Part shown: positions 51,851-60,945 of the stretch, piece by piece
Layout: each line of letters starts with the position of its first letter
Numbering within the stretch: the first letter of the stretch is position 1
Assembly: GCA_964397655.1 (NCBI GenBank)
Contig: CAYNKA010000001.1
Span: forward strand, 682,001 to 746,000
Source: CAYNKA01 sp964397655
Lineage (GTDB): Bacteria > Spirochaetota > Spirochaetia > DTKZ01
Length of the DNA stretch: 64,000 nt
Reading direction: 5' to 3'
The notes under the pieces: generated by a model
What the model saw: only the letters and a program-made list of their open reading frames with translations
Databases searched by the model: none
Told to the model about the DNA's origin: nothing
Program-made: the position numbers and the translations under genes

Positions 51851-53313
51851 GACGTCCGCCCCGGAAACCGCCCGGCTTCGGAGCCGCGCTGCCCGCCCTC
51901 CTTCTCCTCGCCTCCTGCAGTCTCGTCGAGTTCACGGACGCCCCGGGCATCGCCTTCTTCCCTGCCCGAGCGAACGAGGTCGTCCCGGCGAACACGCCCC
52001 TCCGGGCGAGCTTCGACTTTTCCGTGGACCGGGCCTCGGCGGAAAGCGTCTTTACGGTCAAGGACTTCGCGGGCCCGCTCGCGGGGAAATACTCATGGCA
52101 GGGGGACACGGTCTCCTTCGCGCCCGAGCCGGGCCTCGAGGCCGGGGGGAGGTACGTCCTCTCCTTCGACGGCAGATTCAAGGACGCGAGGGGAATAGAA
52201 TACGAAGTTCACGAACTCGTTCCCTTCTTCTCGGAATTCAGGAACGAGGAGGCGCCCTACCTGGTTTCGATCGATCCCGCGTCCGGGGCCTTGGCCGAAG
52301 GGACCAAACAGGTCCGCATCGTCTTCTCGCGCAGCCCCGACCCGGCTTCCTTCCTCGAAGGCTTCGCCTTGAGTCCACGGACGGACTACACCCTCGTCTG
52401 GGAACGGGACGGGACCGAGGCGGTCCTCTCGCCCAGGACGGGCTGGAAGAACCTCGCGCTCTACACTCTGTCCTTTTCCGAGGCGATCAAGGACACGCGG
52501 GGCGTTCGTCTCGCCGCGGCCCGAGACTCGGTCTTCCTCGTCCAGGACGACGTCGCCCGCCCCGCGGTGCTTTCCGTGGAGGCTGCGGTGAACGATCCCC
52601 TCGCTTCCTTCCCCGCCCTGGGCACCGATCTCGGCTCCCTCCTCACGGCGAAGGACGCGCTCAGGATCGTCTTCTCCGAACCCATGGACCGGGAATCGCG
52701 GGAGGCCGTGAGGCTGAGTCCGGACGTCGCCGGCTCCTGGTATTGGATCGACGGCGACAGGGTCCTCGCCCTTTCTCCCTCGGACTTCTACGTCGCGGGA
52801 AAGTCCTACACCCTGGAGATATCCTCTTCCGCTGCGGACAAGTCCGGCAACAAGCTCCTCCCCTTCTCCCCCATGGTCTTCACGCCTGCGACCGCCTTCC
52901 TCGGTTTCCGGGCGGAATTCGCCGCGGACGGCGTCGTCCTGCGGGAGGAGGAATTTTCCCCTTCGAAACCGCTCGTCGTCACCGTCGATTGGCCCCTGTC
53001 GGAGGACTATACCGCGGCGTTCGTGTTTTCCGGGGGCTCCTTCCCTACCGACGAAGAGAAACTCGCGGCCCTGGAGGGAATCTCCCTTTCCTGCATCTTC
53101 CCCGCCTCGACCGCGAGCCCGGTCGCAATCGGCTCGAGCTGGACCTTCGGGAACCGTCTCGTCCTCACCTGGACGGGACTCGAGCCATCATCGGCCGCGG
53201 GCGAGCGCTACTACCTCCTCGCGGTGAAGGGCGGCGTATCGGGGATCAGGAACGCATCCGGCAACATTCTGAGGAAAACGTCGTGCCAGCTCATCGTGGC
53301 GAAGGCTCCCTGA
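51847..53313 (+). CDS. Lipoprotein with Ig-like (Big_5/SbsA) repeats, A
   Basis: Exported lipoprotein of 488 residues. The ATG at 51847 overlaps the adaptor stop (ATGA). A signal ends in LLASC. The rest repeats a bacterial Ig-like fold of the Big_5/SbsA type: for example GTKQVRIVFSRSPDPASF and DALRIVFSEPMDRESREAV followed by YTLxF/YTLEISSSAADKSGN. About four such modules can be seen. Such domains usually bind surfaces or other proteins; finding them between adaptor and pump is unusual. Its stop overlaps the next start by one base. Confidence 0.8.
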   Translation: MRRPPRKPPGFGAALPALLLLASCSLVEFTDAPGIAFFPARANEVVPANTPLRASFDFSVDRASAESVFTVKDFAGPLAGKYSWQGDTVSFAPEPGLEAGGRYVLSFDGRFKDARGIEYEVHELVPFFSEFRNEEAPYLVSIDPASGALAEGTKQVRIVFSRSPDPASFLEGFALSPRTDYTLVWERDGTEAVLSPRTGWKNLALYTLSFSEAIKDTRGVRLAAARDSVFLVQDDVARPAVLSVEAAVNDPLASFPALGTDLGSLLTAKDALRIVFSEPMDRESREAVRLSPDVAGSWYWIDGDRVLALSPSDFYVAGKSYTLEISSSAADKSGNKLLPFSPMVFTPATAFLGFRAEFAADGVVLREEEFSPSKPLVVTVDWPLSEDYTAAFVFSGGSFPTDEEKLAALEGISLSCIFPASTASPVAIGSSWTFGNRLVLTWTGLEPSSAAGERYYLLAVKGGVSGIRNASGNILRKTSCQLIVAKAP

Positions 53314-54809
53314 TGGCGGCACGCGCGGCCATCCAATCCCCGCGGCGCGGCGGCCTCTCTTTCCCCCCGGCCGTCGTCATCCTCCTCGCCGCTATGCTCG
53401 CCGCATCGTCGCTCCAGGCCTGTTCCTTCGTCGACGAACTCGCCCACATGGAAAGGCTCTCCGTCGTCTCGGCCTCTCCGGAAGAAGCCTTCGTGCTCCC
53501 CGGAAACGTAAAAGAGGTATCCGTCACCTTTTCCGAGAAAATGAGGAAAGCCTTCGCGGAAGACGCCTTTTCCCTGAAAGGCGACTCGGTCTCGGTTTCC
53601 GGCACCTTCTCCTGGCGGGACGGAGGAAGGACCCTCGCCTTCGAACCCCTGGCGCCCCTCGACGCGAGGAGGAGCTACACGTTCTCGGTCTCGACCTCCG
53701 CAGAGGACGAGTACGGAAACTCCCTGGAAGACGCCTTCTCGAAAACCTTCCATACCCGGTCCGAAACGACGAGTCCCTTCCTCGTTTCCCATTCGCCTGC
53801 GGGCGGGAGTACGGTCTCCTCCCGCGAACCCGTCGTCCTCCTCTTCTCCGAACCCATGGACGCGGCCTCGGTCCTCTCCTCCTTCGGCCTCTCGCCGAGG
53901 CCCGAAGGCTTCTTCTCGTGGAACGCCGAAGGGAACGAGCTCGTCTTCACCCCCCTCGAGGAATGGACCGCCGGCGAGTCCTTCGACACGACCGTCGGAA
54001 GCGGATGCCTCGACCGGGAGGGAAACGGTCTCGCTGAGGAGCGGACCTTCCGCTTCTTCGGTCCCGGAACCTCGGCGTTATCCGCAGTCTCGGTGAGCGC
54101 GGTGAGAGGGGGCTTCACCCTCGCGCCTTCAGGTCCCGGAGGTTTCGCGGACCCGTCCCTCAGGACCGAGAAGGACGAGAGCTTCAGGATCGTCTTCAAC
54201 CGGCCTCCCGAAGCCGAGAAGCGAAGGGGCCTCGTTTCCGTGAATCCATCCGCGGCCTTCAGCCTCGCCTGGGATGCGGACGGCGCGGCCTGCGTCTTGA
54301 GTTTCACCGAAGACCTCGCCTGGGGCGCCGTGTACGAGATCGCGGCCGCGGGAACGATCTGCCGCTTCGTCGTGAACGGCGAAGGCTCGGTCCCGCTCTC
54401 GGTCCGACGGGTGGTCTACATCCGGGACATCGCGGCCGGAAGTCCGGTGTTCGAGGAACTCCTCCTCTCAGGGAACTACGATTTTCCCGATTCGGCGACC
54501 GCGGCCTTCGACGTGTACGTGGGACACGGGACCGGAGCCGCGGTCGAGTTCGCCTCCTTCCTGGACGCCTTCTCGCTCTCGGTCTCGAACGGCTGCGTCG
54601 AGTTCGTGACTTTCGGCGCGGAAATCGCCCCCGTTTCTCCCGCTCCCCTGCCGGCCGCGGGCGCCGGGGAAACGGTGTTCCGCGTCTTCTGCTCGACCGA
54701 CGACGTGCTCGCGTGCGGCATCGTGACGGTCGGCGTGAGCACCGGCCTCCGGGACGACCGGGGCAACGGACTCGCCGTGAAATTCAGCCTTCCGGTGAAC
54801 AAGCAATGA
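53313..54809 (+). CDS. Lipoprotein with Ig-like (Big_5/SbsA) repeats, B
   Basis: Second Ig-like lipoprotein, 498 residues, paralogous in design to the preceding one. Signal with lipobox LQAC at about residue 34-37. Repeats include VKEVSVTFSEKMRKAF...GRTLAFEPLAPLDARRSYTFSVSTSAEDEYGN and EPVVLLFSEPMDAASVLSSF. The C-terminal third (about 330-498) has a different pattern, perhaps a separate domain. It starts with TGATG coupling and overlaps the first RND pump by four bases. Confidence 0.8.
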   Translation: MAARAAIQSPRRGGLSFPPAVVILLAAMLAASSLQACSFVDELAHMERLSVVSASPEEAFVLPGNVKEVSVTFSEKMRKAFAEDAFSLKGDSVSVSGTFSWRDGGRTLAFEPLAPLDARRSYTFSVSTSAEDEYGNSLEDAFSKTFHTRSETTSPFLVSHSPAGGSTVSSREPVVLLFSEPMDAASVLSSFGLSPRPEGFFSWNAEGNELVFTPLEEWTAGESFDTTVGSGCLDREGNGLAEERTFRFFGPGTSALSAVSVSAVRGGFTLAPSGPGGFADPSLRTEKDESFRIVFNRPPEAEKRRGLVSVNPSAAFSLAWDADGAACVLSFTEDLAWGAVYEIAAAGTICRFVVNGEGSVPLSVRRVVYIRDIAAGSPVFEELLLSGNYDFPDSATAAFDVYVGHGTGAAVEFASFLDAFSLSVSNGCVEFVTFGAEIAPVSPAPLPAAGAGETVFRVFCSTDDVLACGIVTVGVSTGLRDDRGNGLAVKFSLPVNKQ

Positions 54810-57796
54810 GGGACGCGATCCGTCTCGTCGCCGAACGCCCCGTTTCAGCCCTCGCGGTCGGCCTCGCCTTCGTCCTCTTCGGAGCCGTCGCCTTCTTCAG
54901 GCTCAAGATCGAGCTCCTGCCCGACCTCGCCGTCCCCCTCGTCCGCGTCGTCACCGAATACCCGGGCATCCCTGCCGAGGAAACCGAGCAGCTCGTGACG
55001 ATCCCCCTGGAGAACGCCCTGTCCTCGGTGAAGGGGCTCAAGGCCCAGGAGTCGGTCTCGAAGGAAGGCTTCTCCTGCATAACCCTGCGCTTCGACTGGA
55101 AGACGGACCCCAGGACCGTCGCGGTCGACGTGCGGGAGAAGATCGACTCGGCCTTTCCCTACCTCCCCTACGGCATCAGGAAACCGACGGTGCACTCCGA
55201 AAACCTCGGCTCCCTTCCCATCCTGACCCTCGCGGCCTTCCCGAAGGAAGGGCGCAGTCTGACGGACATTTCCCTCCTCGTCAGGAAGGACCTGGCCTCG
55301 CGGCTCGTCCGGATCGGCGGCGTCGCCTCGGTCCGGGTGGCCGGCACCCGGGAATCGGAAGTCCTCGTGGAGGCCGAGCGAGGAAGGCTCGAGGGGGCGG
55401 GTCTGACAGCCTCGGACCTCGCCTCGATCCTTTCCGCCTCGATCTTCGACCTGCCGGTCGGCACGATCGAGACGGGCGGGCTGGAATATCTCGTGAAGGC
55501 GACCACGGGGGCCGATACGGTCCGGGCCGTCTCCCGGCTCCCGATCCCCTCGGGCACGGGGGCCCTCACCGTGGGAGACGTCGCCCGCGTGGAACTCGCC
55601 CCGGCCGACAGGACCTCCTTCTTCAGGCTCGACGGGAGGGAGGCGGTCGGCATCTTCGTTTCCAAGATGCCGGACGCGGGGAGCCTCAACACGGCGAGGG
55701 CGGTGATCGAGGAACTGCCGGCTCTGCGGGAACGCTCCTTTCGGGACTTCGAGCTCGTTCTCGTCGCCGACGGGACCGAGGAGATCGCCTCAGCCCTCGA
55801 GGGGCTCATCCTTTCCCTCTCCCTCGGGGCCGCGGCGACCTTCGTCGTCCTCCTCCTCTCGTTCCGGAACCTCGCCGCCCCCCTCGTGGTCGCCGCGACC
55901 GTTCCCCTCTGCCTCGCTTCGGTCTTCCTCTTCCTGTACTTCGCCGGCCTCACCCTGAACATCGTGAGCCTCACCGGCATCGCGGTCGGCATCGGCATGA
56001 TCGTCGACCCCGGCATCGTGGTCGCGGAGAACCTCCTGGCGCGCGGGGCCCGCACGCCCCGGGAAATCGCGGAAGCGACGGCGGAACCGGCGGCCTCGAT
56101 CTTCGCCTCCACGGCCACCACGGTCCTCGTCTTCCTCCCGGTCCTCTTCCTGCCGGGCATGCTGGGGGCCCTCTTTTCCGAGCTCGCCCTCACCCTCGTG
56201 GTCCTCCTCGCTGCCTCCTTCGTCCTCGCCCTCTTCCTGACGCCGGCGCTCTACGCCCTCCTCCTCCCGAAGCTCGCGGTCTCCCGTTCGAGGACGGGAA
56301 GGTCCCGGACCTTCCTCGCCTTCAGGAAGTACCTCCTCTTCTCGCTCCGCAGGCCCCTCCTTCCCTTGAGCATCCTCGCGCTCGCCGTCCTGGCAGGGGC
56401 GGCAGCCTTCACCGGCCTGCCGCGGAGGATCGTTCCGGAGCGGGATCCCGGCATGGTCGAGGCGACGGCGGTCTTTCCTCCGGGCACGGGCCTCGAAACC
56501 GCGTCCGAGGAGAGCGGCGAGATCTCCCGCAGGCTTCTCGAGCTTCCCTGCGTGAAGCGGGTCTTCTCGGAGGGGGGCTTCGACGCGAAGTCCGCCCGGG
56601 ACGCGGCGGAAAGCGGCAGGAACTCCCGGACGGCCCGCTTCGTCATCCTTCTCCGGGAGGACGCCGCCGCGAGCGTTCCCCTCGTCTCCGGGATCTTCGC
56701 CGCGGCCGGAAGCCTCCGGTTCGCGGTCTCGCTTCCGCGGGACACGATCGGCCGCCTCCTCGGGACGGGGGAGGAAATCAGGTTCAGGATCGAGGGCGGC
56801 GACCGGGCGGGACTTCTCGAACGGGCCGAGGCCCTGGCCGGACGGCTCGAGGAGAAGGGCCTCGTCGCTACCTCGTCACGGGACACCGCCCGGGAGCTTC
56901 CACGCCTCCTCTTCGCGGCGGACGACGCCGCCCTCGCCCGAGCCGGGGTATCCCCGAGGGAGGTCCTCGACGCGCTCGAGGCCTCGGTTCGGGGCAGGAT
57001 CGCGGCTCGGCTTCCCCGCGGCGAGGAGGAGTCCGAGATCAGGGTCAGGCTCCGGAGGGAGGAAACCTCGGGCGAGGCCGCGCTCGGCGAGATCCGGGTA
57101 GCGGCCGGGACCGGCGGCGAGGGAGGACGGATAGCCATCAAGGAACTCGGAAGGTTCGAACGCGGACATTCCCATCCGGAGCTTCACCGAGCGGACCGGA
57201 AAACATCGATCGACCTCGTTTTCACGCCCCTGGCGGGCAGGGCGAAGGACCTCGAGACGGCCTTGGCCGCGGAACCGGGGGGAAGGCTCCTCTCGCTCGC
57301 AGCGACCGAGGAGGGCGGCAGACACGCGGGGCTCGTCTTCCTCGTCGCCGTTCTCCTCATGTACCTCATCCTCGGCGCCCAGTTCGAGTCCTTCGCCGTC
57401 CCCCTCCTCCTGCTCGTCTCCTTTCCCCTCTCCACCGCGGGAAGCTTCCTCGCCCTCGGGGCCTACGGCTACAGCCTCAACCTGAACTCGGTCCTCGGCG
57501 TCCTCATCCTCCTCGGGACGACCATCAATTCCTCGATCCTCCTCACCGACGCGTACGGCAGGGGCGGGGCGGGAAGGATAGTCCGCGCCTCCCTCTCCCG
57601 CCTCGCGTCCCTGGGAGCCACCGTGAACACCACGCTCACGGCCCTCGTTCCCATGCTCGTGTTCACGCGGGGAGACAACGCGCTCCAGAGCAACACCGCC
57701 GTAGCACTCGCCGGAGGCCTCTCCCTGGGTACGGTCGCCGTTCTCCTCGTCTATCCCTGCGTCTACCATCTTTTCAGGAGGAGGTTCCCGCCGTGA
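54806..57796 (+). CDS. RND-family efflux permease 1
   Basis: Inner-membrane pump subunit of 996 residues with 12 predicted membrane helices and two large periplasmic loops. It has the start MRDAIRLVAERPVSALAVGLAFVLFGAVAFF and the typical ELLPDLAVPLVRVVTEYPG. In the fourth helix the proton-relay pair Asp-Asp of AcrB-type pumps reads Asp-Pro (GMIVDPGIVVAEN). In the tenth helix it has GTTINSSILLTD with Asn at the Lys position, as in many HAE1 pumps. One acidic residue therefore remains. It overlaps RND 2 by four bases (GTGA). Confidence 0.9.
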   Translation: MRDAIRLVAERPVSALAVGLAFVLFGAVAFFRLKIELLPDLAVPLVRVVTEYPGIPAEETEQLVTIPLENALSSVKGLKAQESVSKEGFSCITLRFDWKTDPRTVAVDVREKIDSAFPYLPYGIRKPTVHSENLGSLPILTLAAFPKEGRSLTDISLLVRKDLASRLVRIGGVASVRVAGTRESEVLVEAERGRLEGAGLTASDLASILSASIFDLPVGTIETGGLEYLVKATTGADTVRAVSRLPIPSGTGALTVGDVARVELAPADRTSFFRLDGREAVGIFVSKMPDAGSLNTARAVIEELPALRERSFRDFELVLVADGTEEIASALEGLILSLSLGAAATFVVLLLSFRNLAAPLVVAATVPLCLASVFLFLYFAGLTLNIVSLTGIAVGIGMIVDPGIVVAENLLARGARTPREIAEATAEPAASIFASTATTVLVFLPVLFLPGMLGALFSELALTLVVLLAASFVLALFLTPALYALLLPKLAVSRSRTGRSRTFLAFRKYLLFSLRRPLLPLSILALAVLAGAAAFTGLPRRIVPERDPGMVEATAVFPPGTGLETASEESGEISRRLLELPCVKRVFSEGGFDAKSARDAAESGRNSRTARFVILLREDAAASVPLVSGIFAAAGSLRFAVSLPRDTIGRLLGTGEEIRFRIEGGDRAGLLERAEALAGRLEEKGLVATSSRDTARELPRLLFAADDAALARAGVSPREVLDALEASVRGRIAARLPRGEEESEIRVRLRREETSGEAALGEIRVAAGTGGEGGRIAIKELGRFERGHSHPELHRADRKTSIDLVFTPLAGRAKDLETALAAEPGGRLLSLAATEEGGRHAGLVFLVAVLLMYLILGAQFESFAVPLLLLVSFPLSTAGSFLALGAYGYSLNLNSVLGVLILLGTTINSSILLTDAYGRGGAGRIVRASLSRLASLGATVNTTLTALVPMLVFTRGDNALQSNTAVALAGGLSLGTVAVLLVYPCVYHLFRRRFPP

Positions 57797-60687
57797 GCCT
57801 CCGCGGGGCTTGGATTGACAAGCCGGTCCGGGTCGTCTTCGTCTTCGTGGCGGTCCTCCTCGTATCGGGGCTCCTCGCCCTCTCGATTCCCCTCGGCTAC
57901 CTGCCCGGGCGGGGAAATCCCTCGATCTCCGTGACCGTCGATTGGCGCGGGGCCTTCGAAGCAGAGGTCGAGCGCGACCTCACCGCACCCCTGGAGGACG
58001 CCCTCGCCGAGATCCCCGACATCGAGGAGCTGTTCTCCCTCTCGGAACGGGGACGTTCCCGGGTCTACCTCCGCTTCCGTGAAACGACCGATCTCGACGA
58101 AGCCTATCTCGAGGTAAGGGAGGCGGTGGACGGGATCGAAAGCCTGCTTCCCGAGTCGGCGCAGCGGCCCGTGCTCGCGAAAAGCGGCTTCGACGAGGGG
58201 CCCGTCTTCATCGCGGCCTTCGGCCCCGGGTCCGGCAGGACCGAGGAGGAACTCGAACGCCTCTTCGAGGGAGTCGAAGGCTCGGGAGAGGTGGAGGCGA
58301 GCGGCGGGGCGAAGCGGGAGATCCGCGTTCACGCGGACGAGCGCAGGCTCGCCTCCTCTGGGCTCTCCCTTCTTTCCCTGGCCGAGGCCGAGAGCAAGGC
58401 GAACGTCGTCGGGGCATTCGGGAGAATCGGGGAGCCGCCCGCGGTCTTCGATCACCGGCTCAAGACCCCGCGGGACTTCGGCGCGGTTCCACTCGGCCGG
58501 GTCTTGAGGACGGAGGACGTCGCCGAGATCGCCTGGGCCGAAGCGGAGAGGGAAAGCCTCTCCCTCACGGACGGAAGGGAAACGGTGATCCTCTATGTCC
58601 GTGCCGCGGGCGACGCCAATGCCCCCCTCCTCTCGGAGAAACTCAGGCTGCTCACGGCCGGGATTCCGGATTCCCGCGTCCTCCACGACCGCGGCGCCCT
58701 CGTGGCGAAGGTCCTCCGGGAGACCGCGGCGGCCCTCGTCGCCGGCTCCCTCCTCGTCGTCCTCTTCACCTTCCTCTTCACCCGCTCGGCTCCCGCGGCC
58801 GCGGTCGTCTCCTTGAGCATCCCCTTCTCCGGCCTGATCTCGCTCGCCGTCCTCGCCCTCGCGGGTTTCGAGCTCGACGTGATGACCCTCGCGGGTCTCG
58901 CCGCGGGGTCGGGACTCCTCGTGACCTCGTGCATCCTCTACGGAGAGACCTTCTTCAGGCTCGGCCGCGACCCGGAAAGGACCCTCGAGGCGGCCGGCGA
59001 GCCTGTCGTCTATTCCTCGGCCACGACCGCCTGCGTGTTCCTCCCCCTCCTCTTCTCCCCCGCCCGGCTCACTTCGGCCTACGGGGGGCTCGGGCTCGCC
59101 GTTTCCGCATCCCTCGGGGCCTCGGTGCTCTATGTCCGTTTTTTCATGCCGGCCTTCCTCGTCCGCATCGCGGGAGGAGCGGACTCCCGCCCGGTGCCGC
59201 GAAAGAACCCGCAGGCTCCAGAGGCCTCGCCCGGCCGTCGTCCGGCCCCGCCCTCCTCCTCTCGTCTCGCCGGCCGCGCGCTGCGTTTCCTCCGCGCGCA
59301 CAGAAAAGCGACAGCCGCCGCCCTCGCGGCCTTCGGGAGCGCCTCGGCCCTCCTCGCCTCCGGCCTCTCCTTCGGCGAGCCGGACTTCGGGACCGGGTCT
59401 TCGCTCAGGCTCGTCCTCGAATACCCGTCGGGAACCACCCTCGCCCGGGTAACGGCCGGCGCGACGGTCTTCGGCGAGAGGCTCCGCTCGATCCGGGGAG
59501 TCGCGGCGGTGAGCTCGAAGTTCGAAAAGGAACGGGCGACCTTCGACCTCGACCTCCGGGACGCCTCGGTCAGAGACTTCGCGGAAGCGGAGGCGAGAAA
59601 GGCCGTCTCATCCGCGGGCGGCGCCTTCCTCCACGTGCCCGAGCCCGGAGGCGGGGCCTCCTCCTTCGAGGTCATCCTCGCAGGGCCGACGACCGGCCAG
59701 CTCACGAAGACCGCGGAAGACCTAGCCGGGAAACTGCGCGGACTCCCCGGAGTCCGCGGCATCGTGTACCGTTTCAAGGAGGCCCTTCCCTCGAAGGTCC
59801 TCGTCATGGACCCCGCGGCGGCAGCGAGGCTCGGCGTCTCGCCTGCTCGGGCGGCCTCTGACCTCCGCCGGGCCGTCACCTCGCCGGTCGCGGACAAGGT
59901 CCTCCTTGACGAGGAGGAACTCGACCTCAGGCTCGGCGCGAAGGGCGGAAAGGGCTTCGGAGTCGAGGACCTGCTCGCCTTCCCGGTCCGGGGAGCGACG
60001 GGTCCCGTTCGCTTGGGAAGCTTCACCGAGGTTTCGGAAAGGGAGGAGACCGGGAGGATCTGCCGGACCGGCCGGAGGCGAAGCGCGAGCTTCTCCGTGC
60101 TCACGGAAAGCGTCGCCGAGGCGGAGGTCATCGCGAAGTCCCGCAAGCTCCTCGAGTCCTTCGCCCTGCCCAGGGACTTCATCGCGGAGATCGCGCCCGC
60201 CGAGGCGGAAAAGGACAGGGACTTCCGGGAAACCCTCCTCCTCCTCGCCCTCGCGCTCGCCTCGGTCCTCCTCGTCCTCGTCTTCGAGTTCGAAGCTCTC
60301 GGCGTTCCCCTCTTCATCCTCGCTCAGGCCCCCTTCGTCCTCGCCTTTCCCGTCCTCCTCTTCTGGCTCCTCGGGCTTCCCTTCACGGCCCCGGCAGCGG
60401 TGGGTCTCGTCCTCGCACTCGGCATCGGCGTGAACGATTCGCTCCTCCTCTTCGGCCGAAAAACCCGCGCTCCCTTCGACCCGGACCGTCTCGCCCGCGC
60501 CTTCGCGGACAACTTCCCCACGATCCTGTCGACGAGCCTCACGGCCGCGGCCGGGGTACTCCCCCTCCTCCTTCCCGGCGAGGCCGGAAAAGGGGCCCTC
60601 GCCCCCCTCTCCCTGGTCGTGGCCGCCGGGACCCTGAGCGCGCCCCTCGTCCTCGCGGCGTTCATAGCGATTATTCCCGATCGGTAA
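57793..60687 (+). CDS. RND-family efflux permease 2 lacking the proton-relay acids
   Basis: Second pump subunit, 964 residues, GTG start with a strong GGAGGAGG site. It has the RND fold (12 helices, two loops) but is only distantly similar to RND 1. In helix 4, where AcrB-type pumps have Asp-Asp, it reads GSGLLVTSCILYGETF: no acidic residue. Helix 10 has GIGVNDSLLLFGRK. I infer a non-conducting partner in a mixed trimer. A long hydrophilic insert (about 460-500) lies before the second half. It is the last gene of the operon. Confidence 0.88.
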   Translation: MSLRGAWIDKPVRVVFVFVAVLLVSGLLALSIPLGYLPGRGNPSISVTVDWRGAFEAEVERDLTAPLEDALAEIPDIEELFSLSERGRSRVYLRFRETTDLDEAYLEVREAVDGIESLLPESAQRPVLAKSGFDEGPVFIAAFGPGSGRTEEELERLFEGVEGSGEVEASGGAKREIRVHADERRLASSGLSLLSLAEAESKANVVGAFGRIGEPPAVFDHRLKTPRDFGAVPLGRVLRTEDVAEIAWAEAERESLSLTDGRETVILYVRAAGDANAPLLSEKLRLLTAGIPDSRVLHDRGALVAKVLRETAAALVAGSLLVVLFTFLFTRSAPAAAVVSLSIPFSGLISLAVLALAGFELDVMTLAGLAAGSGLLVTSCILYGETFFRLGRDPERTLEAAGEPVVYSSATTACVFLPLLFSPARLTSAYGGLGLAVSASLGASVLYVRFFMPAFLVRIAGGADSRPVPRKNPQAPEASPGRRPAPPSSSRLAGRALRFLRAHRKATAAALAAFGSASALLASGLSFGEPDFGTGSSLRLVLEYPSGTTLARVTAGATVFGERLRSIRGVAAVSSKFEKERATFDLDLRDASVRDFAEAEARKAVSSAGGAFLHVPEPGGGASSFEVILAGPTTGQLTKTAEDLAGKLRGLPGVRGIVYRFKEALPSKVLVMDPAAAARLGVSPARAASDLRRAVTSPVADKVLLDEEELDLRLGAKGGKGFGVEDLLAFPVRGATGPVRLGSFTEVSEREETGRICRTGRRRSASFSVLTESVAEAEVIAKSRKLLESFALPRDFIAEIAPAEAEKDRDFRETLLLLALALASVLLVLVFEFEALGVPLFILAQAPFVLAFPVLLFWLLGLPFTAPAAVGLVLALGIGVNDSLLLFGRKTRAPFDPDRLARAFADNFPTILSTSLTAAAGVLPLLLPGEAGKGALAPLSLVVAAGTLSAPLVLAAFIAIIPDR

Positions 60688-60702
60688 TATTAAACTTGAG
60701 AT

Positions 60703-60945
60703 ATGAGGCTCACCATTCATGAGACCGCGGACTTGGGCCGAAAGATTCGAGAGCACAGGAAAAAGCTCGGCTATATGCAGGCCGCAACAGCCGCGCTCTG
60801 CGGAACCGGGGTTCGGTTCCTTTCCGACCTGGAATACGGCAAGGAAGCCGTCGTATCGGCAAGGTTCTTCCCGTCGCCCAGGAACGTGGGTCGCCTCCTC
60901 AGTCGAAGAGCACGACGTCACCGTAATGAATATCGGTGGCGATGA
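60703..60945 (+). pseudogene. HipB-like antitoxin remnant, frameshifted
   Basis: The first 50 codons (LGRKIREHRKKLGYMQAATAALCGTGVRFLSDLEYGKEAV) match the XRE helix-turn-helix of HipB antitoxins (LSDLExGK signature). After that the frame changes: the expected GKVLxV continuation is readable one frame over as GKVLPVAQERG at about 60865-60900. The gene then runs into the 3' end of the convergent cyclase gene. No hipA toxin follows. Likely a decayed toxin-antitoxin remnant. Confidence 0.65.
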
